The notes under the pieces are model-generated. The model saw only the letters and a program-made list of their open reading frames with translations, made no database searches and was not told where the DNA came from. 64,000 nucleotides of DNA from NCBI GenBank assembly GCA_963764565.1, contig CAVXTD010000023.1, positions 186,001-250,000 of the forward strand, read 5' to 3'. Both the position numbers and the translations under genes were made by a program. Positions 16,380 through 25,593 of this stretch are shown here, in pieces. How positions within the stretch are numbered: position 1 is the stretch's first letter; the number at the start of each line of letters is the position of its first letter. Source of the stretch: DATBLE01 sp963764565. GTDB taxonomy: Bacteria; Actinomycetota; Thermoleophilia; Gaiellales; Gaiellaceae.

Positions 16380-16649
16380 CTCGAGCGGGGGAGCGGCGCG
16401 TCTGCGGGCGCCGAGCTCGGGATCTCCTCCCAGCCCGGTCTCGTACGCGGCTCTCGGGCGACCCTCGTCCGCCTTCGACGAGGCGTGACCGAGCCGGTCG
16501 AGCAGGTCCATCTTCTCGATCGCGTATCGGCGCACCGGGCTGTCCTCCGGCAGATCGAGCACGAGCTCCTCGACGCGCGCGCGGAGCTGGTAGGCGAACT
16601 GGGGCGTCGCGGGCCCGACGAGGGCGTCGATCTCCTCGATCGTCGGCAC
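16376..16649 (-). CDS. Small conserved hypothetical protein, probable frameshift near its end
   Basis: An approximately 90-residue soluble protein starting at GTG 16649: VPTIEEIDALVGPATPQFAYQLRARVEELVLDLPEDSPVRRYAIEKMDLLDRLG. Its start is supported by TACGCT (16661-16656 on the minus strand) 6 nt upstream. The frame as written continues into the SDR gene without a stop; the GTGA overlap at 16376-16379 in another frame is the probable end, so a base was gained or lost in the proline/arginine-rich tail. Function unknown; the short acidic helical fold suggests a regulatory or binding role. Confidence 0.55.
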
Positions 16650-16655
16650 GGCCGA

Positions 16656-16692
16656 AGCGTAGATGATCGCTCCTGCGGATAGGTTCCGCTGC
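16656..16692. promoter_or_regulatory. Divergent pair of leaderless -10 elements
   Basis: The minus-strand TACGCT (16661-16656) is 6 nt from the GTG at 16649, and the plus-strand TAGGTT (16680-16685) is 7 nt from the ATG at 16693. Confidence 0.5.
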
Positions 16693-17598
16693 ATGCGCCG
16701 ACCGACTCCCGTCGACCTGATGCTGATCGCGACGATCGTGATTTGGGCGTTCAACATCACGGTGACGAAGTACGTGCTCACCCACGGCTTCAAGCCGCTC
16801 GCGTACGGGGCGATCCGCTACGGGGCGGCGGCGATTCTGGCCGCAGCGGTCGCGTTCGCGCTCGAGGGGACGCTTGCCGTGGGCGGTCGGCGCTCGTTCG
16901 CGCTGCTCGGCCTCGCCTCGCTCGTCCTGCTCGCCAACCAGTTCTCCTTCGTCTACGCGCTCAAGCTCGGTTCGGCGACGACGGTTGCGCTGATCCTCGG
17001 CACGACGCCGATCTTCGCCGCGCTCGTCTCCTCGGCGGTCGGGCTGGAGAAGCTCCCGGCCCGGTTCTGGATCGCGACCGCGATCGGGTTCGGCGGCGTC
17101 GCGCTGGTCGCGCTCGGCTCGGGTGGAAACCTCTCGGCCGACCTCGGCGGCGACCTGCTGGCGGTTGCGTTGGCGGTCTCGTGGGCCGTGTACTCGGTGA
17201 CGATCGCGCCGCTGATGCGCACGTACTCGCCGTACCGGATCAGCGCGGTCGTTCTGCTCGTCATGTGCGTGCCGTTCCTCGCCGCCAGCTCGCCTCAGAT
17301 CGCGCGGCAGGACTACGGCTCGCTCGGCTCGCTCGTCTGGGTCTCGCTCGCGTTCGCGATCGTCGGGCCGCTGGCGCTGACGAACGTGCTCTGGTTCACG
17401 GCCATCCACCGCGTCGGCCCGGCACGGGCGACGCTGTTCGCGAACATCCAGCCGTTCCTCGCCGCGGTGTTCGCGTTCGTGATCCTCTCCGAGCACCTGC
17501 ACCTGCTCCAGGTGGCCGGCGGCTTGATGATCCTGGGTGGGATCGTGCTCGAGCGGCGGTGGCGCCGGACGCCGGTCGAGGCGCCTCTGATCGAGTAG
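16693..17598 (+). CDS. EamA/DMT-family transporter
   Basis: A 301-residue polytopic protein with ten hydrophobic segments in two repeated EamA halves. The first half begins LMLIATIVIWAFNITVTKYVLTHG, and the second begins GDLLAVALAVSWAVYSVTIAPLM. It is expected to be an inner-membrane exporter of metabolites or amino acids; the substrate is unknown. The ATG at 16693 is preferred over an in-frame ATG ten codons upstream because it sits 7 nt after TAGGTT and the upstream codons overlap the divergent promoter. Confidence 0.82.
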   Translation: MRRPTPVDLMLIATIVIWAFNITVTKYVLTHGFKPLAYGAIRYGAAAILAAAVAFALEGTLAVGGRRSFALLGLASLVLLANQFSFVYALKLGSATTVALILGTTPIFAALVSSAVGLEKLPARFWIATAIGFGGVALVALGSGGNLSADLGGDLLAVALAVSWAVYSVTIAPLMRTYSPYRISAVVLLVMCVPFLAASSPQIARQDYGSLGSLVWVSLAFAIVGPLALTNVLWFTAIHRVGPARATLFANIQPFLAAVFAFVILSEHLHLLQVAGGLMILGGIVLERRWRRTPVEAPLIE

Positions 17599-17609
17599 AC
17601 GGGCAGGGG

Positions 17610-17621
17610 TAAGATCCGGGA
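17610..17621 (+). promoter_or_regulatory. Candidate leaderless -10 element before hpd
   Basis: TAAGAT at 17610-17615 lies 6 nt before the GTG at 17622. Confidence 0.45.
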
Positions 17622-18719
17622 GTGAACGCGCGCGACCCGATGCCGCTCGACGGATGGGACCACGTCGAGCTGTGGGTCGGGAACGCGAAGCAGGCGGCGT
17701 ACTTCTACGAGACCGCGTTCGGCTTCAGCCGGCGGGCCTACTCCGGGCCCGAGACCGGGGTGCGCGACCGCGTCTCGTACGTGCTCCAGCAGGGCGAGGT
17801 CCGGCTCGTGGTGACGAGCCCGCTCGGTGCAGACCACGAGATCATGCGGTTCGTCTCCAGGCACGGCGACGGCGTCCGCGACATCGCACTGCGCGTCCCG
17901 AACGCCGGCGAGGCCTACCGGCTCGCCCTCGAGCGCGGAGCGCGCGGCGTCCGCGAGCCCGAGTGGCTCGAGGACGAGTTCGGCCGCGTCGAGGTCGCCT
18001 CGATCGCGACCTACGGGGACGTCGTGCACTCCTTCGTCAACCGCGCGGACTACGCGGGCCCGCATTTGCCCGGCTACGCCGACCGGCAGGAGAACGGCGC
18101 GGGCCTCGGCGTCGGCTTTCTCGTACTCGACCACTGCGTCGGCAACGTCGAGCTCGGGAAGATGGACGAATGGGTCGGCTTCTACGAGCGCGTCCTCGGC
18201 TTCGAGAACATCGTCCACTACGACGACGAGCAGATTCACACCGAGTACTCGGCGCTGATGTCGAAGGTGATGGCGGACGGCGAAGGGAAGATCAAGTTCC
18301 CGATCAACGAGCCGGCCGAAGGGCGGCGCAAGAGCCAGATCGCGGAGTACCTCGACTTCAATGCCGGCCCCGGCGTTCAGCACGTCGCCGTTCAGACCGG
18401 CGACGTCGTCCGCACGGTCGAGGCGATGCAGGAGCGGGGGGTCGGCTTCCTCCGGACCCCCGAGGCCTACTACGAGGAGGCATTCGATCGCGTCGGCGAG
18501 ATCGAGGAATCGTGGGGCGACCTGCGCCGGCTCGGGATCCTCGTCGACCGCGACGAGGACGGCTACCTGCTCCAGATCTTCACGAAGCCGACCGGCGACC
18601 GGCCGACCCTCTTCTTCGAGGTGATCCAGCGCCACGGCGCCCGCACGTTCGGCGAGGGCAACTTCAAGGCGCTGTTCGAGGCGATCGAGCGCGAGCAGGC
18701 CCTGCGCGGCAATCTGTGA
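17622..18719 (+). CDS. hpd: 4-hydroxyphenylpyruvate dioxygenase
   Basis: A non-haem iron dioxygenase that converts 4-hydroxyphenylpyruvate to homogentisate, the second step of tyrosine breakdown. The 365-residue length is normal. Two vicinal-oxygen-chelate domains are visible: the N-terminal one starts GWDHVELWVGNAKQAAYFYE, and the C-terminal catalytic one has VLDHCVGNV. The iron ligands fit H171, H254 (GVQHVAV) and E333 (FFEVIQRHG). FNAGPGVQHVA and GEGNFKALFEAIE are family-specific. The GTG start is set by TAAGAT 6 nt upstream. It opens a cluster with an FAH-family hydrolase and hmgA. Its GTGA end overlaps bioY. Confidence 0.93.
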   Translation: MNARDPMPLDGWDHVELWVGNAKQAAYFYETAFGFSRRAYSGPETGVRDRVSYVLQQGEVRLVVTSPLGADHEIMRFVSRHGDGVRDIALRVPNAGEAYRLALERGARGVREPEWLEDEFGRVEVASIATYGDVVHSFVNRADYAGPHLPGYADRQENGAGLGVGFLVLDHCVGNVELGKMDEWVGFYERVLGFENIVHYDDEQIHTEYSALMSKVMADGEGKIKFPINEPAEGRRKSQIAEYLDFNAGPGVQHVAVQTGDVVRTVEAMQERGVGFLRTPEAYYEEAFDRVGEIEESWGDLRRLGILVDRDEDGYLLQIFTKPTGDRPTLFFEVIQRHGARTFGEGNFKALFEAIEREQALRGNL

Positions 18720-19312
18720 GAGCCGACGCCGCCACACTCCGGCTGGCCGTCTTCCCGCGCGTCGGGCTTGCCGCCGACGCGCTGCTCGTCCTCGCCGGAA
18801 CCGGGCTGGTCGCGGCCGCCGCGCAGCTGTCGGTGAAGCTGCCGTTCACGCCGGTTCCGGTCACCGGGCAGACGTTCGCCGTCGTCCTGGTCGGCGCCTC
18901 GCTCGGCTCGCTGCGCGGCACCGCGAGCCTGATGCTCTACCTCTGGCTCGGAGTCGCCGGCGCCCCGATCTACGCCCATCACGACCACGGCTGGAACGTG
19001 CTGACGAGCGCGAGCGGTGGGTACCTGGTCGGCTTCGTCGTCGCCGCGGCGGTCACGGGCCTGCTCGCCGAGCGGGGCTGGGACCGGCGCTTCTCCTCGG
19101 CGGTCGGCGCGATGCTGACCGGCAACCTGATCGTCTACCTGATCGGCCTGCCCTGGCTTGCGGTCGTGCTCGACACCAACCTCGAGAAGACGCTCGAGTA
19201 CGGGCTGTACCCGTTCGTTCCCGGCGACATGTTCAAGCTGTACTGCGCTGCCGCGCTCCTCCCGGCCGCCTGGCGTGCCGTCCGGCACGTGGGCGGCGGC
19301 CCCCGCCCGTAG
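18716..19312 (+). CDS. bioY: Biotin transporter BioY
   Basis: The substrate-binding S component of a biotin ECF transporter, a six-helix inner-membrane protein of 198 residues. It reads AAAAQLSVKLPFTPVPVTGQTFAVVLVGASLGSLRG, the BioY signature, then YLWLGVAGAPIYAHHDHGWNVLTSASGGYLVGF, also conserved. No ecfA or ecfT gene is nearby, so it works alone or borrows a shared module. The GTG at 18716 overlaps the stop of hpd, so it is co-translated with a tyrosine-degradation gene, an unexpected partner. Confidence 0.88.
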   Translation: MRADAATLRLAVFPRVGLAADALLVLAGTGLVAAAAQLSVKLPFTPVPVTGQTFAVVLVGASLGSLRGTASLMLYLWLGVAGAPIYAHHDHGWNVLTSASGGYLVGFVVAAAVTGLLAERGWDRRFSSAVGAMLTGNLIVYLIGLPWLAVVLDTNLEKTLEYGLYPFVPGDMFKLYCAAALLPAAWRAVRHVGGGPRP

Positions 19313-19319
19313 CCGTCTC

Positions 19320-19332
19320 TAGCCTTCGTCCC
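19320..19332 (+). promoter_or_regulatory. Candidate leaderless -10 element before 19333
   Basis: TAGCCT at 19320-19325 lies 7 nt before the GTG at 19333. Confidence 0.4.
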
Positions 19333-20695
19333 GTGAGCCCGCAGCGCCGTACCGCGCTCGTCTCGGTCGCAGCCGCGTGCGTGCTGATCGCGCTCAAGCT
19401 GACGGCCGGCATCGCGAGCGGCTCGCTCGGCCTCGTCTCCGAGGCGCTCCATTCCGGCACCGACCTGATCGCGGCGCTGCTCACCTTCTTCGCAGTCGGC
19501 GTCGCCCACCGGCCGGCTGACGAGCAGCACCAGTACGGCCACGGCAAGGCCGAGCATCTCGCCGCGCTCTTCGAGGGGTCGGTGCTCGCGGCGGTCAGCG
19601 CCGGCGTCGCCGGGCTGGCCGTTGCGCGTCTCGGCGGATGGATCGAGATCGACGTCGATCCGGCCTGGTGGGCCTTCGTCGTCGTCGGGCTCGTGCTCGC
19701 GATCGACGTCTCCCGCACGATCGTCTCGCTGCGGACGGCTCGGCGGTTTCACAGCGCCGCGCTGCTCTCGAACGCGCTCCACTTCGGCAGCGACTTCGCC
19801 GGCTCGCTCGCCGTGCTCGTCGGCCTCATCGGCGTCCGGGCCGGCTGGCCGGCGGGCGACTCGGTCGCCGCGCTCTTCGTCGCCGTGCTCGTGCTGAGCG
19901 CGGCCATGCGGCTGATGCGGCGCAACGTCGACGTGCTCATGGACCGGGCGCCGGCGGACGCCGAGGCGGCGGCGCGGCTCGCGATCGCCCAGATCGAGCC
20001 GGCGGTGACGCTGCGGCGGCTGCGGATGCGCTCCGCCGCCGGCCGGCATTTCGCCGACGTGGTGATCGCCGTCTGCCCCCGACTCGGCCGTGGGGCAGGG
20101 GCACGCGGCGGCCGACGAGGTCGAGACTGCGGTGCAGCGTGCGCTGCCGGAGACCGACGTCGTCGTTCACGTCGAGCCCGGCGAAGAGGAGGACGCGGTC
20201 ACGCGGGAGCTCGCGCACGCGGCGGCGATGCGCGTGCCGCGCGTGCGTGAGATCCACAACATCAGCGTCCTCAACGTCGACGGGCGCACCGAGGTCTCGC
20301 TGCACCTCAAGCTGCCGGGCGACCTGTCGCTCGACGAGGCGCACGCGGTTGCGAGCGAGGTCGAGAGTGCGATCGAGGAGGCGCTGCCGGCCGTCGACTT
20401 CGTCCGTACGCATCTCGAGCCGCTCGCCGAGGAAGCCGAAGGCCGTGCCCCGCCCGGCGTCGAAGTCGCGAGGGATGCCGAGGCGGTGACGCGGATCGTC
20501 CTCGAGCGCACGGGTGCGGCGCCTCGCGAGCTCCGCTTCCTCCAGACCGTCGACGGGCTCGTCGTCTTCCTCACGCTCGGGCTCGACTCCGCGGTCCCGC
20601 TGGCCGAGGCGCACGCGCGTGCGAGCGAGATCGAGGAGCGGATCCGCCGCCGGCTCCCGGAGATCTCGGAGATCATCGTCCACACGGAGCCGTAA
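19333..20695 (+). CDS. Cation diffusion facilitator with extended C-terminal domains, one frameshift
   Basis: A CDF metal/H+ antiporter of about 454 residues. Six membrane helices carry SEALHSGTD (TM2, HxxxD) and HFGSD (TM5, HxxxD), the HD/HD pattern of zinc/cadmium-type CDFs; YGHGKAEHLAAL is the usual loop. A shift near 20083 joins FADVVIAVCP to VGQGHAAADEVETAVQRALP. The cytoplasmic part then contains three successive CDF-dimerisation-like units (near 20035-20190, 20240-20430 and 20480-20692), each with a pattern like V.LxL..D..SL.eAHa.a.evE..I...LP, where one is normal. Metal unproven. Confidence 0.82.
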
Positions 20696-20700
20696 GCCAG

Positions 20701-21529
20701 ATGAAGCTGTGCATGTTCACCCCGAAGGAGCTCGACCTCGAGCGCGGCTGGCCCGGGCGCATCGAGGGCGACCGCGTGATCCAGCTCGCCGCGCAGACGC
20801 TCCAGTCGTTCTTCACCGGCGGCGGTGGAGCTCGTGAGCACGCCGACTACCCGCTCGACGACGTGCTGCTGCGCGCTCCGGTCCTGCGGCCGCCGTCCGT
20901 CCGCGACTTCTACGCCTTCGAGCAGCACGTGGCGACCGCGCGCGCCTCGCGCGGGCCTGGAGGTGCCGCCCGAGTGGTACGAGCGGCCGGCGTTCTACTT
21001 CTCCAACCCGGCCGCGATCTTCGGGCCGGAGGACGAGGTGCCGTACCCGGCGGGCACCGAGGAGCTCGACTACGAGCTCGAGGTGGCGGCGATCATCGGC
21101 GCGGAGGGGGCGATCGGCGGGTTCACCGTGATGAACGACTGGTCGGCGCGCGACGTGCAGCGGGCGGAGATGAAGGTCGGGCTCGGCCCGGCGAAGGGGA
21201 AGGACTTCGCCACGAGCCTCGGGCCCGTTGTGGTCACGCCCGACGAGTTCGACGGGTCGGGCGCGACGATGGTCGCCCGCGTGAACGGCGAGGAGCGCTC
21301 GCGCGGCGAGCTCGCCGATCTGTACTTCCCGTGGGCGCGGATCGTCGAGCAGGCCGGCCGGAACACGCGCCTGCTGCCCGGCGACGTGCTGGGCTCGGGC
21401 ACCGTCGGCAGCGGCTGCATCCTCGAGCTCGGCGACGGGCGCTGGCTTCAGCCCGGCGACGTGGTCGAGCTGGAGGTCGAGGGGATCGGCGTGCTCCGCA
21501 ACACGGTCGGGCCTCGTGGCGTGCGCTGA
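20701..21529 (+). CDS. Fumarylacetoacetate hydrolase family protein, one frameshift
   Basis: A FAH-fold hydrolase of about 275 residues. RDFYAFEQHVATAR holds the likely catalytic His, FGPEDEVPYPAGTEELDYELEVAAIIG holds the metal-binding acidic residues, and VMNDWSARDVQRAEMKVGLGPAKGKDFATSLGP is the family core. A shift near 20957 joins ARASRG to LEVPPEWYERPAFYF. In this cluster it is the natural candidate for fumarylacetoacetase, the last step after homogentisate dioxygenase (a maleylacetoacetate isomerase is not obvious here). The sequence alone cannot exclude another acylpyruvase activity. It starts 5 nt after the CDF gene and overlaps the next gene by 14 nt. Confidence 0.84.
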
Positions 21530-22508
21530 GGTCGCCGTCGTCGGGGCGGGGGTCAACGGCCTCGCCACCGCGCACGCGCTCGCGCGCGCCGGCCGCGACG
21601 TCGTCGTGTACGAGCAGTTCGAGCTCGGCCATGCCCGCGGCTCGAGCCACGGGCGCACGCGCATCTTCCGGCTTGCCTATCCCGAGGCGGCGTGGGTGCG
21701 GCTCGCCGCCGAGGCACTCCGCGGCTGGCGCAAGCTCGAGGAGGAGGCGGACGAGCAGCTGCTCGTCCTCAACGGGCTGCTGGAGCTCGTCCGCGATCCG
21801 GCGCAGAGCTCGCAGGCCGCGCTCGAAGAGTGTGAGGTCGCGTGCGAGTTGCTCGACGCCGGCGCGGCGCAGGAGCGCTTCGGGATCGCACTCGACGAGG
21901 GGTCGCTCGCCCTCTTCCAGCCGGAGGCCGGGATCGTCTACGCGGAGCGGGCGCTGCGCGCGTTCGCCCGCGATATCCGGATCGAGACTGGCCGGCGCGT
22001 GGAGTCGCTCGACGACGTCGCGGAGCCGGTCGTGGTCGTCACCGCCGGGCCGTGGGCGCGGAGGCTGCTCGCCGGCGCAGGGATCGACCTGCCGGTGGTC
22101 GAGACGCGCGAGACCGTCGCCTACTTCCGGCTCGAAGGCGAGGTCCCGTCGGTGGTCGCCGAGATCGTCCCCCGCGGGCACGGCTTCTACTCGCTGGCCG
22201 ACCCGCTGTACGGGCTGAAGGTCGGAAGCCACATGAGAGGGGAGCCCGCCGATCCGGACGAGGAGCGCGGGCCCGACGAGGCGACCGTCCGGGAGATCGC
22301 CGAGTGGACTGCCGCCCGCTTCCCGCAGGCCGACCCCGAGCCGGTGCGCGCCGAGACCTGCTTCTACACGACCACCGACGACGAGCGCTTCATCCTCGAG
22401 CGGCACGGCCGGATCGTGGTCGGCTCGGCCTGCTCCGGGCACGGCTTCAAGTTCGCGCCGGCGATCGGCGCACAGCTCGCCGCGCTCGCGGTCGAGGCGC
22501 TCGGCTAA
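21516..22508 (+). CDS. FAD-dependent amine oxidase of the sarcosine/N-methyltryptophan oxidase family
   Basis: A 330-residue flavoprotein. VAVVGAGVNGLATAHALARAGRDVVVYEQFELGHARGSSHGRTRIFR contains the FAD dinucleotide loop and the MSOX-type SSHGxTR motif. ACSGHGFKFAPAIG near the C-terminus is the second flavin-contact region, and a Cys there or just before it carries covalent FAD in monomeric sarcosine oxidase. The protein is shorter than MSOX (about 390), with shortened substrate-domain loops. It oxidises an N-methyl or secondary amine, probably releasing H2O2; the substrate is unknown. GTG 21516 overlaps the hydrolase gene. Confidence 0.8.
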   Translation: MACAEVAVVGAGVNGLATAHALARAGRDVVVYEQFELGHARGSSHGRTRIFRLAYPEAAWVRLAAEALRGWRKLEEEADEQLLVLNGLLELVRDPAQSSQAALEECEVACELLDAGAAQERFGIALDEGSLALFQPEAGIVYAERALRAFARDIRIETGRRVESLDDVAEPVVVVTAGPWARRLLAGAGIDLPVVETRETVAYFRLEGEVPSVVAEIVPRGHGFYSLADPLYGLKVGSHMRGEPADPDEERGPDEATVREIAEWTAARFPQADPEPVRAETCFYTTTDDERFILERHGRIVVGSACSGHGFKFAPAIGAQLAALAVEALG

Positions 22509-22509
22509 C

Positions 22510-22521
22510 TATCCTCCCGCT
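22510..22521 (+). promoter_or_regulatory. Candidate leaderless -10 element before hmgA
   Basis: TATCCT at 22510-22515 lies 6 nt before the ATG at 22522. Confidence 0.45.
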
Positions 22522-23725
22522 ATGCCGATGTACCAGCGGCTCGGCGAGGTGCCGCGCAAGCGCCACATCCAGTTCCGAGAGAACGGCACGCTGCTGACCG
22601 AGGAGGTCTTCGGGCTCGAGGGCTTCTCGGGGAACGAGTCGATCCTCTACCACCTCCAGTCGCCCTGCCGCATCCGCGAGCTGGGCGATTTCGAGCCGAT
22701 CGAGCGCGACGAGTGGGTGCCCGACGCGCACGCGCACCGGCACCTGCGCACCTGGGAAGTCGAGCCGGCCGGAGACGCGATCACCGGCCGCCGGCTCCTG
22801 ATGTGGAACCAGGACGTGGAGATAGCGCTCTGCCGCCCGGCAGAGGCGCATGAATTCGTTCTACCGAAACGGCGAGGGCGACGAGGTGATCTTCGTCCAC
22901 GAGGGCTCGGGCACGCTGGAGACGATCTTCGGCGACGTCCCCTACCGCGAGGGCGACTACATCGTCATCCCTCGCGGGACGACCTACCGGTTCGCGAACG
23001 GCGGGCCGCAACGCCACCTCGTCTTCGAGTCGCCCGGCCTGATCGAGATCCCGCGCCGGTACCGCAACGAGTACGGGCAGCTGCTCGAGCACGCGCCCTA
23101 CTACCACCGCGACCTCCATCCGCCGACCTCGCTCCAGACGCACCGCGACAAGGGCGACCACGTCGTCAAGGTGCGCGTCCGCGACGGGTACCAGACCTAC
23201 GTGCTCGACTACCACCCGTTCGACGTCGTCGGCTGGGACGGCTACGTCTACCCGTGGACGTTCAACATCGCCGACTTCGAGCCGATCACCGGGCGCATCC
23301 ACCAGCCGCCGCCCGCCCACCAGACCTTCCAGGGCCGGAACTTCGTCATCTGCTCGTTCTGCCCGCGCAAGCTCGACTTCGACCCAGAGGCGATCCCGAT
23401 CCCGTACCACCACTCGAACGTGAACTCGGAGGAGATGATCTATTACGTCTCCGGCAACTTCGGCTCGCGCAAGGGGATCGAGGTCGGCTCGGTGACGCTG
23501 CACCCGTCCGGGATCCCGCACGGTCCGCACCCCGGCCTTGCGGAGAAGTCGATCGGGCTGACCGAGACGCACGAGCTGGCGGTGATGTGCGACACCTTCC
23601 ACCCGCTGCGCCTGACCACCTTCGCGCGCGACCTGGACGACGGGAAGTACGCCTACTCCTGGTTCGAGGAGCCCGGCTCGGCGACGTACGACGAGGATCC
23701 GGCGGGCGCGACCTCACACTTCTAG
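22522..23725 (+). CDS. hmgA: Homogentisate 1,2-dioxygenase, one frameshift
   Basis: The ring-cleaving dioxygenase that turns homogentisate into maleylacetoacetate. MPMYQRLGEVPRKRHIQFR is the usual N-terminus. After a shift near 22847 the rest reads MNSFYRNGEGDEVIFVHEGSG (cupin strand), then YHHSNVNSEEMIYYVSGNFGSRKG and HPSGIPHGPHPG, which supply the iron ligands (His, Glu, His) as in the human enzyme. The reconstructed length, about 400 residues, is slightly short of the eukaryotic enzyme (445) and normal for actinobacterial ones. It closes the tyrosine-degradation cluster begun by hpd. Confidence 0.92.
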
Positions 23726-23747
23726 GCCGCGCCCGCGCGTACCGGAC

Positions 23748-24829
23748 CTACTGCGTGATCGCCAGCACCTCGCCGCGGTTGCGGAAGAGGCTGTTGACCG
23801 AGACGTAGACCGTCCCGTCACGGCCGACCGCGACCCCGCCGGGTGCGATCAGCTTGCCCTTCGCCAGCTCGGTGCGGCTGCCGTTCGGCCAGACGCGGAT
23901 GACCGCGCCGGTCGAGGTCATGCTTCGGCCCGAAGAGCGCCTCGAGCCCGCCCGAGCTCAGCTCCGACACGTAGAGGCTGCCGTCGGGCCCGAACGCGAG
24001 GCCGTTGATCGCGCTGAACCCCGTCTTCCAGACGGTCGGCTTCTGGCCGGGGACGACGCGCCAGATGCGGGCGTGTCCCGCCGGAGCGGCTCCGCCGAGC
24101 TCGCCGACGTAGTACGCGCCGTCCGGCCCGACGACGACCGACGTCGGCACCGACTGGGCCGCGTGGGGGCCGAATCGCTGCGCCGGGAAAGTCGCGACCG
24201 TCGTCACGCGCCCGCTCAGGCTGACGTGGAGCAGGTCGTTCGCGGCAGCGTCGGCGACGAGCAGGCCGCCCGGCGTCCAGGCGATCCCGTACGGGTCGCT
24301 GTCGACGTTGTCGCCGGCGGGGTTGTGCTCGAACTCGTACGAGTCGACGTTGGCGATCTTCGTCTTGGCGCCCCGGTCGATCCGGAGCACGTTGCCGAGC
24401 TGTGCCGCCGCCTCGGGGCCGAACATCTCGGGCTTCGGCCCGAACGACGTCATGATCCCGTAGACCGTTCCCCCGGGCGAGATCGCGATGTCGTCGATCC
24501 CGACCGAGAACGAGCCGTCGGGGTTCCCGCCGGAGACGAACCCGGATGCGTAGACCTCCTGTCTCCCGCCGGTGACCTTGATCACGGCACCCGTGAGGCC
24601 CCCGCACTGGAGCCCCTCGGGCCCCTTGACGCACTTGGACTTGCCGGCGGCGCCGGCCTCCGCGATGTACAGCGCCCCGTCCGGGCCGACCTCGAGGCCG
24701 CGCGGGTTGTTCAGATGGCTCGCGACCGTCCGAACGGAGGCGGCTCCTCCGGCTGCAACCTGCGAGAGCGCGAGCCCGGTTGCCGCGGCTCACGAGGACT
24801 GCGGCGACCATCACTCGCCGAACCTTCAT
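23748..24829 (-). CDS. ScyD/ScyE-type secreted beta-propeller protein, two frameshifts
   Basis: A secreted NHL-like propeller of about 360 residues. The N-terminal MKVRRVMVAAVLVSR joins through a shift near 24785 to ATGLALSQVAAGGAASVRTVASHLNNPRGLEVGPDGALYIAEAGAAG. The repeats NGLAFGPDGSLYVSEL, YGIAWTPGGLLVADAAANDLLHV and TSVVVGPDGAYYVGEL are propeller blades. A second shift near 23925 joins ALFGPKHD to the last blade, ending DGTVYVSVNSLFRNRGEVLAITQ. A good ribosome-binding site (AAGGAGGA on the minus strand) precedes the ATG. The family occurs beside scytonemin and many unrelated genes; the biochemical role is unknown. Confidence 0.75.
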
Positions 24830-24851
24830 CGGTCGTTCCTCCTTCGTCGTC

Positions 24852-24863
24852 TAGCGTCTGGTC
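24852..24863 (+). promoter_or_regulatory. Candidate leaderless -10 element before 24864
   Basis: TAGCGT at 24852-24857 lies 6 nt before a GTG at 24864. Confidence 0.35.
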
Positions 24864-25498
24864 GTGGTGAGCATCTCAGGCAGCGGGGCCGGTCATGCGA
24901 GCTCGTTCTCGACTGGGACGGAACGGTGACGGAGGTGGACAGCCTGCACATGGTGCTGCTCGAGTTCGGCGACGTGGCGGCCTACCTCGACGCCGAGGAC
25001 GACCTCGGCCGCAAGTTGACCCTGCACGAGGTGATCGCGTTGGAGTTCGCAACGGTGCGCGCGCCTCTGCCCGAGGTGGTCGCCTGGGTGGTCGAGCACG
25101 TGCGCGTGCGTCCCGGCTTCCGCGAGCTGGTCGAGCAGTTCCGGCCGGTGATCGTCTCGAGCGGCTTCCACGAGCTGATCGAGCCGGTGCTCGCGCGGGA
25201 GGGGGTGGAGGTCGAGCTGCTGGCGAACCGCCTCGACCCGAGGCCGGAAGGCTGGCGCGTCGTGTGGCGGGACGAAGCTGTGTGCGCGGTGTGCGGCGAG
25301 GCGTGCAAGCGCGGCACGCTCCCGGCCGGCGAGGGCGAGCTGGTCTACGTCGGCGACGGCTATTCGGACCGCTGCGCCGCGCTCGCGGCAGACCTGGTCT
25401 TCGCCAGAGACGGCCTGGCCGACTACCTCGATTCCCGCGCGGCCCCGTACGGGCGGTTCGGAGACCTCCGCGACGTCTCCGCCGCCCTGCTCAAGTAA
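24864..25498 (+). CDS. HAD-IB phosphatase (SerB/MtnX-like), start frameshifted
   Basis: A HAD phosphatase of about 210 residues. ELVLDWDGTVTEVDSLHMVL is motif I (DxDGT), VIVSSGFHELI is motif II, and LVYVGDGYSDRCAALAADLVFARDGLADYL is motifs III/IV. CAVCGEACKR looks like a small Cys pair in the cap region. The family includes phosphoserine and methylthiopentenyl-phosphate phosphatases; the substrate cannot be chosen. Two starts are possible: GTG 24864, supported by a -10 hexamer, or ATG 24895; both need one base change before ELVLDWDG. The TAA stop lies inside a palindrome (25495-25509). Confidence 0.75.
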
Positions 25499-25563
25499 CA
25501 CAGTGTTACAAGACCGCCGATCGTGTTCGGGCCTCCGATTCCGGGCAAGTAACACAGTGTTGC
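25492..25563. repeat. Two direct copies of a palindromic element (operator- or terminator-like)
   Basis: The 16-mer CAAGTAACACAGTGTT occurs at 25492-25507 and again at 25546-25561. In the first copy the core GTAACACAGTGTTAC (25495-25509) is a perfect 7-bp dyad around a central A; the second copy has one change (GTGTTGC). Centre spacing is 54 bp. The first copy contains the stop codon of the phosphatase gene, and the pair lies just upstream of the AlkA-type gene. The arrangement suits a repressor binding two sites, or hairpins in the mRNA. Confidence 0.5.
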
Positions 25564-25593
25564 AATGTCCGAAACGGCGATGATTGCCCGCCG

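Noticed and set aside
14997..16793. Single long minus-strand protein covering methyltransferase, SDR and the small gene
   Set aside because: It joins pieces in wrong frames through two shifts; the three genes have distinct starts and motifs.
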